A stretch of DNA of 64,000 nucleotides from Lysobacteraceae bacterium. Its GTDB lineage: Bacteria; Pseudomonadota; Gammaproteobacteria; Xanthomonadales; BQJN01. Where the stretch lies: positions 1-64,000 of the forward strand of contig BQJN01000005.1 of assembly GCA_021604725.1 (NCBI GenBank), in the 5' to 3' direction. The translations under genes and the position numbers were made by a program. Shown one piece after another: positions 8,587 to 17,231 of the stretch (position 1 is its first letter; each line of letters begins with the position of its first letter). The notes under the pieces are model-generated. The model did no database searches, had not been told where the DNA came from, and worked only from the letters and a program-made list of their open reading frames with translations.

Positions 8587-9570
8587 ATGAAACTAATCTC
8601 CGCATTGGCATTGTTGAGTTTGACCCTACCGACGGCTGTTCTGGCAGCCGATGAACTGGTCGTATACTCCGAACGCAAGGATCACCTGATCCGACCGCTG
8701 CTCGAGCAGTACAGCGCACAAACTGGGGTTGAGGTCCGTTTTCTGACCGACAGCGCCGGAGTATTGATTGAGCGGATAGCCGCTGAAGGCACCAATACAC
8801 CCGCAGACCTGTTTCTGACTGTCGATGCTGGCAGCTTGTGGCAAGCCACCGAGCGCGGGCTGTTAGTCTCGGCAAGCGGCCCCAATCTACAGGCCAATAT
8901 TCCAGACCACCTAGCCGACCCGGAAGGTCGCTGGTATGGACTGTCGATGCGTGCCCGAACCGTTGTCTATTCCACTGAGCGCGTCGACCGCAATGAGTTG
9001 GGCAGCTATGCCGACCTTGCTGATGCCAAATGGCAAGGCCGCTTGTGTCTGAGGACGTCAAAGAAAGTCTACAACCAGTCGCTGGTTGCGATGTTGATAA
9101 ACGCCAACGGCGAACAAGCCACCGAACAAATGGTGCGTGGCTGGGTCGCCAATCTGGCTGCGCCACCGTTTTCCAACGACACCTCGTTGATTGAGGCGAT
9201 TGCCGCCGGACAGTGTGACGTCGGTATTGTCAACACCTACTACCTTGGTCGGCTATTGAAAGATGACCCGACGACTCCGGTGACAGTCCATTGGCCGCCG
9301 GCAACGCACATCAACATCTCCGGCGGTGGCGTTGTCGCCAACAGCGATCAAAAGGAGCAGGCTACAGCGCTCCTCGATTGGCTAGCCTCGGATCAGGCAC
9401 AAGCATTGTTCGCCGGACTAAACCTCGAATATCCCGCCGACCCGAATGCTGATCTGGACCCATTGGTGGAAGCGTGGGGTACTTTTGACGCTGATCAGGC
9501 GAACTTGAGTCACGCCGGTCGATTGCAGGCCGAAGCAGTTCGATTAATGGACCGTGCAGGCTATAGATAG
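8587..9570 (+). CDS. Ferric iron ABC transporter periplasmic binding protein (FbpA/FutA type)
   Basis: The protein has a cleavable signal peptide (Met-Lys followed by a hydrophobic run ending in VLA at about residue 20) and a mature domain starting DELVVYSERKDHLIRPLL, typical of Fe(III)-binding proteins of the FbpA/IdiA/FutA family. The later INTYYLGRLL-like region, here IVNTYYLG, contains the paired tyrosines that bind iron in relatives. Length 327 is normal. It follows a Fur box and precedes the permease by 21 bases. It would capture Fe3+ in the periplasm and deliver it to that permease. Confidence 0.9.
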   Translation: MKLISALALLSLTLPTAVLAADELVVYSERKDHLIRPLLEQYSAQTGVEVRFLTDSAGVLIERIAAEGTNTPADLFLTVDAGSLWQATERGLLVSASGPNLQANIPDHLADPEGRWYGLSMRARTVVYSTERVDRNELGSYADLADAKWQGRLCLRTSKKVYNQSLVAMLINANGEQATEQMVRGWVANLAAPPFSNDTSLIEAIAAGQCDVGIVNTYYLGRLLKDDPTTPVTVHWPPATHINISGGGVVANSDQKEQATALLDWLASDQAQALFAGLNLEYPADPNADLDPLVEAWGTFDADQANLSHAGRLQAEAVRLMDRAGYR

Positions 9571-9591
9571 CAGCATTTCTGGAGCGGTCTG

Positions 9592-11160
9592 TTGCTAAGA
9601 CCGCTCAATGCAAGCTTGTGGCTGGTGGTGGCCGTGGTGCTGGCACCGGCGCTTTGGCTGTCCGCCTCATGGCTGCAGCCGCAGTGGGATGTGCTGGCTC
9701 ATCTGGCCGAATACCGCCTGCCGAATGTCGCGTCGAATACGTTTTGGCTGGCGCTAAACGTGGCCGTTTTTACCGGCATTGTCGGCGTTGCCGCGGCCTG
9801 GCTAACCACGGCCTGTGAATTTCCCGGGCGCGCATTGTTTGAGAAACTGCTGGTCATGCCGCTGGCCATACCCGGCTATGTCATGGCGTTTGTCTTTCTT
9901 GGCATGCTGGAGTACTCAGGGCCGCTGCAGACAGCACTGCGAGACTGGTTCGATACGCGCGCCAACTTCTTCCCGTGGATGAACCACCCGATCACCGTCA
10001 GTGCCGTTTTCTCTCTGGTGTTGTATCCCTATGTCTATCTGTTGGCCAGAAGTGGTCTGCAACGCAGCGGGCGCCGCTGCATGGAAGTGGCTCGCAGCCT
10101 GGGCATGTCGCCCGGCAAAGCATTGATCAGGGTTGTTTTGCCGCTGTTGCGCCCGGCCATATTTGCTGGTGTTGCGCTGGCGGTTTTGGAATCAGTAGCC
10201 GATTTCGGAACCGTGGCTACATTCAACTACGACACGCTGGCCGTTGAGGTCTATCGCACCTGGTTTTCAATGTTCAATCTGGCGGCGGCAGCACAACTGG
10301 CCAGCGGTTTGCTATTGGTGATCGTGCTGTTATTGCTGCTGGAGCGAAACGCACGAGGTGCGCGGCGCTTTACCACCGATCAGGTGAGCGCTCACAGATT
10401 GCAGCTGTCGGCTGGCAAAAGCGCGCTTGCGATCGCCAGCTTGAGCACACTGTTGCTGTTGGCGCTGGTGATTCCACTGATTCAACTGTCGATCTGGACC
10501 ACGCAACACTGGCAGCGCTTGTTTGATCAGCGCTTTGTTGAATTGATTGGCAACACCTTGAGTCTGGCCACCATGGCTGCGGTATTGGTGGTCGCGGTCA
10601 GCTTGTTGCTGGTCTGCAACCGGCGAGCCAACGTGGCTGGTCTCGAGTTGGCCGGCAGTGGTTATGCGCTTCCCGGCACGGTACTGGCCACCGGCGTTAT
10701 GCTGGTATTGACCTACACCGATGGCCTGCTGGCCGAGTTCTCCGGTGCCACCCTCGGACTGGCCTCCAGCGTCCCGGCCCTGCTACTGGCCTATATGATT
10801 CGCTTTTTGCGCGTTGCGCTATCACCTTTGGATGCAGCGGCTCGAACCTTGGCGCCATCCGTGCTCGAATCTGCGCAGCTGCTTGAGCGCAGTCGCTGGC
10901 GCCGTTTTCGGCAAGTGCAGTGGCCGACCCTGTCGCCCGCGGTATTGGTCGCCGCGGCCATGGTCGCGGTTGAAGTGATCAAGGAGATGCCGGCCACCCT
11001 GATGCTGCGACCCTTTGGCTGGGACACGCTGGCCACGCACGTCTATGAATTGACCAGCGAAGGCCAATGGCAGTGGGCCGCCGGCCCAGGTCTACTGGTG
11101 GTCCTGTGTGGCGCTATTCCGGTATGGCTGCTGGTGCGAAAGGAGCGCGGTGCGGTATAG
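9592..11160 (+). CDS. Ferric iron ABC transporter permease (FbpB type)
   Basis: A 522-residue, two-lobed permease with about 12 hydrophobic segments, as in FbpB/AfuB in which two permease domains are fused. EAA-type loops are visible in each half (EVARSLGMSPGKALIRVVLPLLRPA near residues 164-185, and ESAQLLERSRWRRFRQVQWPTL in the second half). The start is TTG at 9592, chosen because GGAGCG lies 5 bases before it and the following residues lead straight into the first helix. The ATPase subunit gene expected with this pair is not next to it; the following gene is gcvT. Confidence 0.9.
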   Translation: MLRPLNASLWLVVAVVLAPALWLSASWLQPQWDVLAHLAEYRLPNVASNTFWLALNVAVFTGIVGVAAAWLTTACEFPGRALFEKLLVMPLAIPGYVMAFVFLGMLEYSGPLQTALRDWFDTRANFFPWMNHPITVSAVFSLVLYPYVYLLARSGLQRSGRRCMEVARSLGMSPGKALIRVVLPLLRPAIFAGVALAVLESVADFGTVATFNYDTLAVEVYRTWFSMFNLAAAAQLASGLLLVIVLLLLLERNARGARRFTTDQVSAHRLQLSAGKSALAIASLSTLLLLALVIPLIQLSIWTTQHWQRLFDQRFVELIGNTLSLATMAAVLVVAVSLLLVCNRRANVAGLELAGSGYALPGTVLATGVMLVLTYTDGLLAEFSGATLGLASSVPALLLAYMIRFLRVALSPLDAAARTLAPSVLESAQLLERSRWRRFRQVQWPTLSPAVLVAAAMVAVEVIKEMPATLMLRPFGWDTLATHVYELTSEGQWQWAAGPGLLVVLCGAIPVWLLVRKERGAV

Positions 11161-11210
11161 TCTCGGCCCCGCTTCAAAGCAGTCTCAAATTGATCTAACG
11201 GAAACAGCCC

Positions 11211-12293
11211 ATGGCCCAACGTACAGCCCTGTATCAAGTTCATGTCGACGCCGGCGCAAAAATGGTCGATTTTGGCGGATGGGACATGCCGCTAAACTAT
11301 GGCTCGCAAATCGACGAGCACCATATTGTGCGCAAAGATGCTGGTCAGTTTGACGTCTCGCATATGACCGTGGTCGATCTGCACGGTGCGCAAACACTGG
11401 ACTACTTGCGTCATCTGCTGGCCAACAACATTGACAAGCTAGCCAGCGTCGGCAAGGCAATGTACAGCTGCATGCTCAATGAGCAGGGCGGGGTGGTCGA
11501 TGATCTAATCGTCTATTACCTCGGCGATACCGATTGCCGCGTCGTGGTCAACGCTTCGACACGAGAAAAGGACCTGAAGTGGATGGGCACCCAAGCCGCC
11601 GGTTTCGATGTCGAGCTAACCGAGCGCGCAGACCTGGCCATGATCGCAGTGCAGGGACCGAATTCACGAGAAAAGTTCGCCGCAACACTAAGCGCCAGTG
11701 AGCGCGACCAGGCAATGGCCTTGGGCAAGTTCAGTGCTGCGGCCATCGGCGATTTGTTTGTAGCGCGGACCGGATACACTGGCGAAGACGGCTTCGAGAT
11801 CATGGTACCGGGCGATGCTGCGGCCAAGCTTTGGCGCAAACTCAACGAACAAGGCGTGGCCAACTGCGGACTCGGCGCGCGCGATACCTTGCGGCTTGAA
11901 GCGGGTATGAACCTGTACGGTCAAGACATGGATGAGGCCACCTCGCCTCTGATTTCTGGCCTGACCTGGACCATCGCCTGGGATCCGGACGATCGACACT
12001 TTGTCGGCCGTGATGTGCTGGAAAAGCAGAGGTCTGACGGTGTGGACAGTAAATTGGTTGGCCTGGTGCTGGAAGACCGCGGAGTCCTGCGACATGGTCA
12101 GAAAGTGATCACCGCCGATGGCGACGGTATAGTCACCAGCGGCAGCTTCTCGCCAACGTTGGGCAAGGCGATTGGCCTTGCCAGGGTTCCGAAAGGAGCG
12201 GCCGAATCGGCACACGTCGACATCCGCGGTCGACAGTTGGCGGTACGCTTCGTTCGGCCGCCGTTCGTGCGCGATGGCGAGGCGAAAATTTGA
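11211..12293 (+). CDS. gcvT: Glycine cleavage system T protein (aminomethyltransferase)
   Basis: GcvT transfers the methylene group from the lipoyl-bound aminomethyl intermediate to tetrahydrofolate, releasing ammonia. The N-terminal TALYQVHVDAGAKMVDFGGWDMPL is strongly conserved, as are the DVSHM segment, the GYTGEDGFEI motif and the GLGARDTLRLEAG segment. At 360 residues it has normal length. The start follows a GGAAA ribosome site. It begins the gcvT-gcvH-gcvPA run. I saw no glycine riboswitch in the 50 bases before it. Confidence 0.97.
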   Translation: MAQRTALYQVHVDAGAKMVDFGGWDMPLNYGSQIDEHHIVRKDAGQFDVSHMTVVDLHGAQTLDYLRHLLANNIDKLASVGKAMYSCMLNEQGGVVDDLIVYYLGDTDCRVVVNASTREKDLKWMGTQAAGFDVELTERADLAMIAVQGPNSREKFAATLSASERDQAMALGKFSAAAIGDLFVARTGYTGEDGFEIMVPGDAAAKLWRKLNEQGVANCGLGARDTLRLEAGMNLYGQDMDEATSPLISGLTWTIAWDPDDRHFVGRDVLEKQRSDGVDSKLVGLVLEDRGVLRHGQKVITADGDGIVTSGSFSPTLGKAIGLARVPKGAAESAHVDIRGRQLAVRFVRPPFVRDGEAKI

Positions 12294-12379
12294 TTCTCGG
12301 CAGGAAGGCTACATAGCGCCTGGGTTGGTGCTAGAATCGCCGCGTAATTTGTTCAAATTAGTGTCAGGTAGGACAAGCC

Positions 12380-12769
12380 ATGAGTGAAATCCCCAGCGAA
12401 CTGCGTTTTGCAGAAAGTCATGAATGGGCCCGTTTAAACGACGATGGCACGATAACCATCGGCATTTCCGATCACGCGCAGAGCCAACTGGGCGATCTGG
12501 TGTACGTGGAACTGCCGGAAGTCGGCGATGAGGCCACGGCTGGAGATGCCATTGCGGTGGTTGAATCTGTCAAAGCCGCATCCGACGTGTACAGCCCCAT
12601 TAGCGGCGAAATCGTTGCCGTCAACGACGACCTGGCCGACGCGCCGGAGCGAGTTAACGAATCGCCGTATGACGATGGCTGGCTGTACTCCGTCCAACCC
12701 GCCAGTGAAGGCGAGTACGATGCCATGATGGATTCGGATGCATACGCCGAATCGTTGGACGACGAATAA
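12380..12769 (+). CDS. gcvH: Glycine cleavage system H protein
   Basis: This small lipoyl carrier shuttles the aminomethyl group between the P and T proteins. Lys65 in VESVKAASD is the lipoylation site. The flanking [12 protein letters not shown] and the [10 protein letters not shown] motif are standard. The 129-residue length is usual. It lies 86 bases after gcvT; a TAGAAT sequence in the gap may be part of an internal promoter, but no good -35 accompanies it. Confidence 0.97.
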   Translation: MSEIPSELRFAESHEWARLNDDGTITIGISDHAQSQLGDLVYVELPEVGDEATAGDAIAVVESVKAASDVYSPISGEIVAVNDDLADAPERVNESPYDDGWLYSVQPASEGEYDAMMDSDAYAESLDDE

Positions 12770-12853
12770 CGCGCCACCTTGACACACGCGCGCCCCACGG
12801 CGCGCTCGATACCGGCCCTTGAAACCCAAGGGCCTCAAAGCTTCGGACCTGCC

Positions 12854-14212
12854 ATGCCTTTCATTCCCCACACTGAAAATGACGTTCGCGAGATGCTCAA
12901 GACCATTGGTGTCGAGCGCATCAATGATCTGTTTGACGAGATTCCACAGTCGTTACGTGTGGGCAGCCTTGACGGCATTCCGGAGGGAATGACCGAGATG
13001 CAGGTGACCCGCCACATGCAGGCGCTGGCCGCCACTGATGGCACGCCACTGAATTTTGCCGGTTCCGGTGCTTATGAACACCACATTCCGGCGGCTGTAT
13101 GGGAAATCACCACGCGCGGCGAGTTCTACAGTGCCTATACGCCCTATCAGGCAGAAGCCAGTCAGGGAACGTTGCAGGTCATCTACGAATTCCAGACCAT
13201 GATGGCCAAGCTACTGGGCATGGAAGTATCCAACGCTTCCCTGTATGACGGTGCCACCAGCATGGCCGAAGCGATTTTGATGGCAGTGAGGGCCAACCGC
13301 AAAGACAAGACGCAACGCATTTTGGTACCCCGCTCAATTCATCCGACCTACCGCAAGGTGGTGCAGACCATCGTTTCAAGTCAGGGACTGACCCTGGAAG
13401 AAATCGACTACGATGGCGAAACCGGTACCATCAATCCGGACAGCGTCAAGGCGTGGAAGGACAAGGGATACGCGGCCTTGGTGATCCCACAGCCGAACTT
13501 CTTCGGCAACCTTGAACCAGTAGATGCCCTGACCAATGCTGCACACGAAGCAGGCGCCCTGGCCATTGCCGTGGTCAATCCACTGGCGATGTCGATACTC
13601 AAGCCTCCTGGCCAATGGGGCGACAACGGCGTCGATATTGCCTGCGGCGAAGGCCAACCTTTGGGGGTTCCACTGTCCTCTGGTGGCCCATACTACGGAT
13701 TGTTGTGCTGCAAGCAGGCGATCGTACGACAGATGCCCGGTCGCCTGGTCGGTCGCACCACGGATATGGATGGCAAGCCCGGGTTCGCTTTGACCTTGCA
13801 AGCCCGCGAGCAGCACATTAGACGCGGCAAGGCGACCTCGAATATTTGTACCAACCAGGGCTTGGCGGTGACAGCTTCGACCATCCATATGGCGTTGCTG
13901 GGTCCGGAGGGCCTGGAACGTGTGGCGCGCGCCTCGGTGGTCAACACTGCCAGGTTGATGGACCTTGTCGCGGGCATAGATGGCGTTACTGTGCTGTTTC
14001 GCAGTCCGCGGTTTCACGAATTCGTTGTTCAACTGCCGATACCGGCAGACAGCGTCATCGAGAAGATGGCCGCGGAGAAAATCGTCGCCGGCTATGGCAT
14101 CGGTCATCACTATCCGGAGCTGGGCAACGCCATGGCGGTATGCGCCACCGAAACGAAGACCGAAGACGACCTGGCGATGTACGTGGCTGCACTACAACGC
14201 GCCATCCAGTGA
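12854..14212 (+). CDS. gcvPA: Glycine dehydrogenase (decarboxylating) subunit 1, split P protein
   Basis: This is the first half of the two-subunit form of the PLP-dependent P protein. It begins [20 protein letters not shown], the usual GcvPA N-terminus, so I start at ATG 12854 rather than at the in-frame upstream TTG. Segments [14 protein letters not shown] and [13 protein letters not shown] are diagnostic. GcvPA pairs with GcvPB, which carries the PLP lysine. gcvPB does not follow and is absent from the window, so it must lie elsewhere if the system works. Confidence 0.95.
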   Translation: MPFIPHTENDVREMLKTIGVERINDLFDEIPQSLRVGSLDGIPEGMTEMQVTRHMQALAATDGTPLNFAGSGAYEHHIPAAVWEITTRGEFYSAYTPYQAEASQGTLQVIYEFQTMMAKLLGMEVSNASLYDGATSMAEAILMAVRANRKDKTQRILVPRSIHPTYRKVVQTIVSSQGLTLEEIDYDGETGTINPDSVKAWKDKGYAALVIPQPNFFGNLEPVDALTNAAHEAGALAIAVVNPLAMSILKPPGQWGDNGVDIACGEGQPLGVPLSSGGPYYGLLCCKQAIVRQMPGRLVGRTTDMDGKPGFALTLQAREQHIRRGKATSNICTNQGLAVTASTIHMALLGPEGLERVARASVVNTARLMDLVAGIDGVTVLFRSPRFHEFVVQLPIPADSVIEKMAAEKIVAGYGIGHHYPELGNAMAVCATETKTEDDLAMYVAALQRAIQ

Positions 14213-14226
14213 CTGCGGTGCGCGCC

Positions 14227-14676
14227 ATGTCAGCCCGCTGTCGGTGGCTAGTCGCCGCCGTTGCGATGCTGGCCTTGAGCGCGTGTCAGGCCGAGCCCAC
14301 TGTGACTGTCGCCGGCCATACCTTTGTAGTTGAAATTGCTGACGACCCGAAAAGCCAACAGTTAGGCTTGATGTTTCGCGACGAGATGGCTGATGACCAT
14401 GGCATGGTCTTTATCTTCAAGCGCTCGCAACCGCGTTCATTCTGGATGAAGAACACCCGCATTCCCCTCGACATCCTGTATTTCGACGAACATCGACGGC
14501 TGGTCAGCATGCAAACCGATGTTCGACCGTGCCGCACTCAGCAGTGCCCAGGCTACCCCAGCCGCAAACCCGCCAAATATGTGCTCGAGATCAACGGGGG
14601 TCTGGCCGAACAGCTGGGCATCACTACCGGTGCCAAGATGACCTTCTCGTGGGAGGAAGGCGATAGCGAAAACTAA
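14227..14676 (+). CDS. DUF192 family lipoprotein
   Basis: A 149-residue protein with an N-terminal hydrophobic stretch ending in the lipobox LSAC, then a DUF192 domain. Visible family marks are GLMFRDEMADDHGMVFIF, the SFWMKNTRIPLDILYFD core and LEINGG near the end. The domain has no firmly known function. In-frame GTG codons at 14209 and 14218 lie within and after the gcvPA stop, so translation could be coupled; I chose the ATG because it gives a compact lipoprotein signal. Confidence 0.85.
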   Translation: MSARCRWLVAAVAMLALSACQAEPTVTVAGHTFVVEIADDPKSQQLGLMFRDEMADDHGMVFIFKRSQPRSFWMKNTRIPLDILYFDEHRRLVSMQTDVRPCRTQQCPGYPSRKPAKYVLEINGGLAEQLGITTGAKMTFSWEEGDSEN

Positions 14677-14721
14677 CCAAGCTCGCCGCGATGCATGGAC
14701 GTATTGCCCTTGCGGTGGGTC

Positions 14722-15291
14722 TTAAGCGAAGGAAGGGTGGCGAAAACAGCTGGTGACGTGGTCGTTAACCATACCGGTCGCTTGCATAAAGGCATAACAG
14801 ATGGTGCTTCCTACGAATCTGAACCCGCGTTTTTTCAAGGCTTTGCTCATCTGGTCGGATACGGCGGTCGATGCCGGCACCTCAGAGAGAGCCTTCCACT
14901 GATTGATTACCGGCTTGTGGTCGACAAACGACCAAAGCCATCGGCCAAACTGTTCGCCCGACGCATTCATCGATTGAATCACCTTGGCATTGTTTATGGT
15001 GGAACTGACTTTCAGTTTGTTGCGGACAATGCCGGCGTCAGCCATCAGGCGTTGATAGTCGTGATCAGAAAACGCAGCCACCGTCGCGATGTCAAAACCG
15101 GCGAAAGCTTGCCGATAGTTTTCGCGCTTGCGCAAGATGGTCAGCCAACTCAGGCCCGCCTGTGCCGCCTCCAGGGTCAACATTTCAAACAATGTTTGAT
15201 CATCGTAGACCGGGATACCCCATTCCTGGTCATGATAGGCCACATACTGCGCATCATCACCACACCAACTGCATCGCGTCACGCCTGTCAT
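14722..15291 (-). CDS. tag: DNA-3-methyladenine glycosylase I
   Basis: Tag removes 3-methyladenine from alkylated DNA in base excision repair. The protein starts MTGVTRCSWCG and continues YVAYHDQEWGIPVYDD, the classic N-terminus, and ends with HVTSCFRH. The conserved Cys and His residues at both ends form the zinc snap of Tag proteins. ATG 15291 is chosen over a longer frame from 15336 because relatives begin near here. It is the first of three alkylation-repair genes in the window, the others being near 54 kb. Confidence 0.95.
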   Translation of the reverse strand: MTGVTRCSWCGDDAQYVAYHDQEWGIPVYDDQTLFEMLTLEAAQAGLSWLTILRKRENYRQAFAGFDIATVAAFSDHDYQRLMADAGIVRNKLKVSSTINNAKVIQSMNASGEQFGRWLWSFVDHKPVINQWKALSEVPASTAVSDQMSKALKKRGFRFVGSTICYAFMQATGMVNDHVTSCFRHPSFA

Positions 15292-15383
15292 GCAACCACC
15301 CAATAGCCCTTGCCGAAGTTGCCAGATTGTAAGCAAATCGGTAAGTCATTGCGCTTGGAGTTTTCGTCTCGTTTGCTCCCCTT

Positions 15384-15420
15384 GCCATGCCAATGGCAGA
15401 ATGGTGGCAATGATTGGCAT
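15384..15420. promoter_or_regulatory. Cluster of TGGCA/TGCCA half-sites before rppH
   Basis: Within 37 bases there are two TGCCA and three TGGCA pentamers, which combine into nested inverted repeats: ATGCCAAT (15387-15394) with ATTGGCAT (15413-15420), TTGCCA (15383-15388) with TGGCAA (15405-15410), and TGCCA-A-TGGCA (15388-15398). It ends 14 bases before the rppH start codon. An operator for an unidentified regulator or an mRNA hairpin controlling rppH translation are both possible. Confidence 0.4.
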
Positions 15421-15434
15421 TTAGGCTATAGGAC

Positions 15435-15944
15435 TTGATTGACCCCGATGGATACAGACCTAACGTTGGCATAATCGTCGCCGGAAAACACGGCAAAGTA
15501 TTTTGGGCACGCCGAGTGAACCGAGATGGCTGGCAGTTTCCGCAGGGTGGAATGCGCTCGGATGAAACGCCGTTGGAAGCGATGTATCGCGAACTACGTG
15601 AAGAGGTCGGTCTTAAGCCGGAGCATATTGATGTGCTCGCGGAGACCCCTGGGTGGCTGAAGTATCGCCTGCCGAGGCGGTATCAACGCTCCGAGCAAAA
15701 GCCCTTGTGCATCGGCCAAAAACAAGTCTGGTTTTTGGTCAAACTTGTAACCGATGAATCCAAGGTTCGTCTCGACCTGACCGAAAAGCCGGAATTTGAT
15801 CGGTGGCGTTGGGTCGACTTCTGGTATCCGGTCAATCACGTGGTGCATTTCAAGCGCGGAGTGTACCGTCACGCACTACGTATACTCGAACCATTCGCGG
15901 CTGACCTTGGCCGCAGCAATAGCAAAGCTGTCGTAAACCAATAG
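15435..15944 (+). CDS. rppH: RNA pyrophosphohydrolase
   Basis: RppH removes pyrophosphate from the 5' end of triphosphorylated RNAs, triggering decay by RNase E. The Nudix box [23 protein letters not shown] spans residues 38-60 with all catalytic glutamates. The start is TTG at 15435: it gives [13 protein letters not shown], which aligns exactly with the RppH N-terminus, and no ATG does so. The 169-residue length is typical. It stands alone, divergent from tag. Confidence 0.95.
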   Translation: MIDPDGYRPNVGIIVAGKHGKVFWARRVNRDGWQFPQGGMRSDETPLEAMYRELREEVGLKPEHIDVLAETPGWLKYRLPRRYQRSEQKPLCIGQKQVWFLVKLVTDESKVRLDLTEKPEFDRWRWVDFWYPVNHVVHFKRGVYRHALRILEPFAADLGRSNSKAVVNQ

Positions 15945-15992
15945 CCTTGCGAGGACCTTCGGCGATTGGTCTTTTTGTGTTTGTGACTTGCT

Positions 15993-16010
15993 ACTTACTT
16001 ACTAGTAAGT
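15993..16010. promoter_or_regulatory. Operator of the TetR gene (ACTTACT-N4-AGTAAGT)
   Basis: A perfect inverted repeat with arms ACTTACT and AGTAAGT separated by TACT, ending 12 bases before the TetR start codon. The same arms and spacing recur at 16660-16677 before the next gene. Two copies flanking a TetR gene strongly suggest it is that regulator's binding site, for self-repression. Confidence 0.7.
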
Positions 16011-16022
16011 TAGGATAGCACC

Positions 16023-16634
16023 ATGAACGAACGAACAGACACCCGAGGCAAGATCGTTTCCCGCGCAACCGAACTATTGAAAGAGCGCGGTTACAACGGC
16101 TTTTCGTACAACGATATTTCCGGTCCGTTGGGTGTTCGCAACGCAGCAATCCATTATCACTTCGGTAGCAAGGCAGAACTTTGCACTGAACTGGTTGAGC
16201 AGTATCGCGAGCTGCTGCGCAGCCAGACCAGCCAGTTTATGGCCAGCGGCGGTAGCGCGACTGAGCAGATCGAGGGCTACTTCCGTTTCTGCATGCACGA
16301 GTGTCCAGACTGCAGCTCATTGTGCCCACTGGGTGCATTGGCTGTCGATTTCGAGCGCGCACCTGACGCCGTGAAAGAGCGTGCGAAGCTGCTGATTGAA
16401 GAGACGCACGCCTGGTTGACTCGTGTATTTGAGGTCGGCAAAGCGCAAGGTGAAATGAGCTTTCAGACCGAGCCGAGCCTGATGGCTCACATGCTGATGT
16501 CCACTGTACAGGGCTCGCGAACCTTGCAACGCATCTCCGGACACACTCGCCTTGAAGCAGTGATTGAAGGCTGGCGAGCGCAGATTTTTGGAACCACGGC
16601 CGCTGACAACAGCGCCGATACAGCGGCAGCTTGA
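16023..16634 (+). CDS. TetR/AcrR family transcriptional regulator
   Basis: The N-terminal domain has the TetR helix-turn-helix (ATELLKERGYNGFSYNDISGPLGVRNAAIHYHFGSKAEL, shown here only as a landmark around residues 18-56). The ligand domain has a cysteine-rich stretch, CMHECPDCSSLCPLGALA, of the type seen in AcuR/NemR-like subgroups that respond to electrophiles, so a thiol-based sensing role is a reasonable inference. At 203 residues it is normal. Identical 18-bp operators lie before this gene and before the membrane-protein gene downstream, implying control of both. Confidence 0.85.
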   Translation: MNERTDTRGKIVSRATELLKERGYNGFSYNDISGPLGVRNAAIHYHFGSKAELCTELVEQYRELLRSQTSQFMASGGSATEQIEGYFRFCMHECPDCSSLCPLGALAVDFERAPDAVKERAKLLIEETHAWLTRVFEVGKAQGEMSFQTEPSLMAHMLMSTVQGSRTLQRISGHTRLEAVIEGWRAQIFGTTAADNSADTAAA

Positions 16635-16659
16635 TAGTTGCCCTTTTTTTGACCGTTTA

Positions 16660-16677
16660 ACTTACTAACTAGTAAGT
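16660..16677. promoter_or_regulatory. Second copy of the TetR operator
   Basis: Arms ACTTACT and AGTAAGT with spacer AACT, the same 18-bp architecture as at 15993-16010. It ends 15 bases before the ATG of the small membrane protein gene, so that gene probably has its own promoter under the same regulator. Confidence 0.7.
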
Positions 16678-16692
16678 AACTTGGAGAGCACC

Positions 16693-17181
16693 ATGGCTAT
16701 GCCGCAACCGCTTCGAACACATTCTGAACCCTCAGTTCAGCCCACATCAACAGCTTCTGCACCGAGGCGAGCTCCAGCAGCCATCGTGCAGCTGCCAACA
16801 AAGGCAGTACCGCGACGCAAGTCACCCTGGTCCTATGCTGCGTTGGCACTGGCCGGTTTGGGCATCAGCGCGATCTACGCTTCGATGGCACCAAATGCGT
16901 TGGCCTTGCTAGAGCCGACCGTGGCCTTGGGTGGCCTGTTACTACTGGCTGCTGGCGCATTTTTCGGCAAGCCAGCCATCGCCGCTACACATCTGGCCGC
17001 AGGCTCCGTGCTTGTTTTGCTTACGGTGACCGCGATCGGCGGCAGCGCACTAGCAGTCGCCGCTTTGCTCCCCGCAATGGGCCATTGGTGGTATCAAGGC
17101 AGTGAGCAGGAAAGAAACGTGGTTGTGATTTTCGCTGGCGCGGTGCTTGGTCTATTGTTGGCCATAGCCATTGCAGCGTAA
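16693..17181 (+). CDS. Small integral membrane protein controlled with the TetR gene
   Basis: This 162-residue protein is not recognised. It starts with about 50 polar, Pro/Ser/Ala/Arg-rich residues, then has four hydrophobic segments (about residues 52-70, 77-95, 98-125 and 140-162) separated by very short loops, with a WWYQGSEQERN hydrophilic turn. ATG 16693 follows GGAGAG; an in-frame TTG lies four codons earlier. The shared operator with the upstream TetR gene is the only clue to its role: it may be a transporter-like or envelope protein induced by the TetR ligand. Confidence 0.7.
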   Translation: MAMPQPLRTHSEPSVQPTSTASAPRRAPAAIVQLPTKAVPRRKSPWSYAALALAGLGISAIYASMAPNALALLEPTVALGGLLLLAAGAFFGKPAIAATHLAAGSVLVLLTVTAIGGSALAVAALLPAMGHWWYQGSEQERNVVVIFAGAVLGLLLAIAIAA

Positions 17182-17193
17182 CCCGGTTAAAGA

Positions 17194-17220
17194 TACCCGG
17201 CTGAAGCTCTCAGCCGGGTA
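17194..17220. terminator. Hairpin between convergent genes, likely bidirectional terminator
   Basis: Arms TACCCGGCTGA and TCAGCCGGGTA form a perfect 11-bp stem with a 5-base loop, 12 bases after the membrane protein stop and 11 bases from the sppA stop. There is no T-run on either side, so termination by the hairpin alone would be weak. Confidence 0.5.
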
Positions 17221-17231
17221 GGTAGGTCAAT

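Noticed and set aside
11160-11210. Glycine riboswitch before gcvT
   Set aside because: Only about 50 bases separate the permease stop from gcvT, and I see no aptamer-like helices there.
13376-14110. Long minus-strand frame opposite gcvPA
   Set aside because: It lies wholly inside a certain gene, has no recognisable domain and is explained by codon bias of the coding strand.
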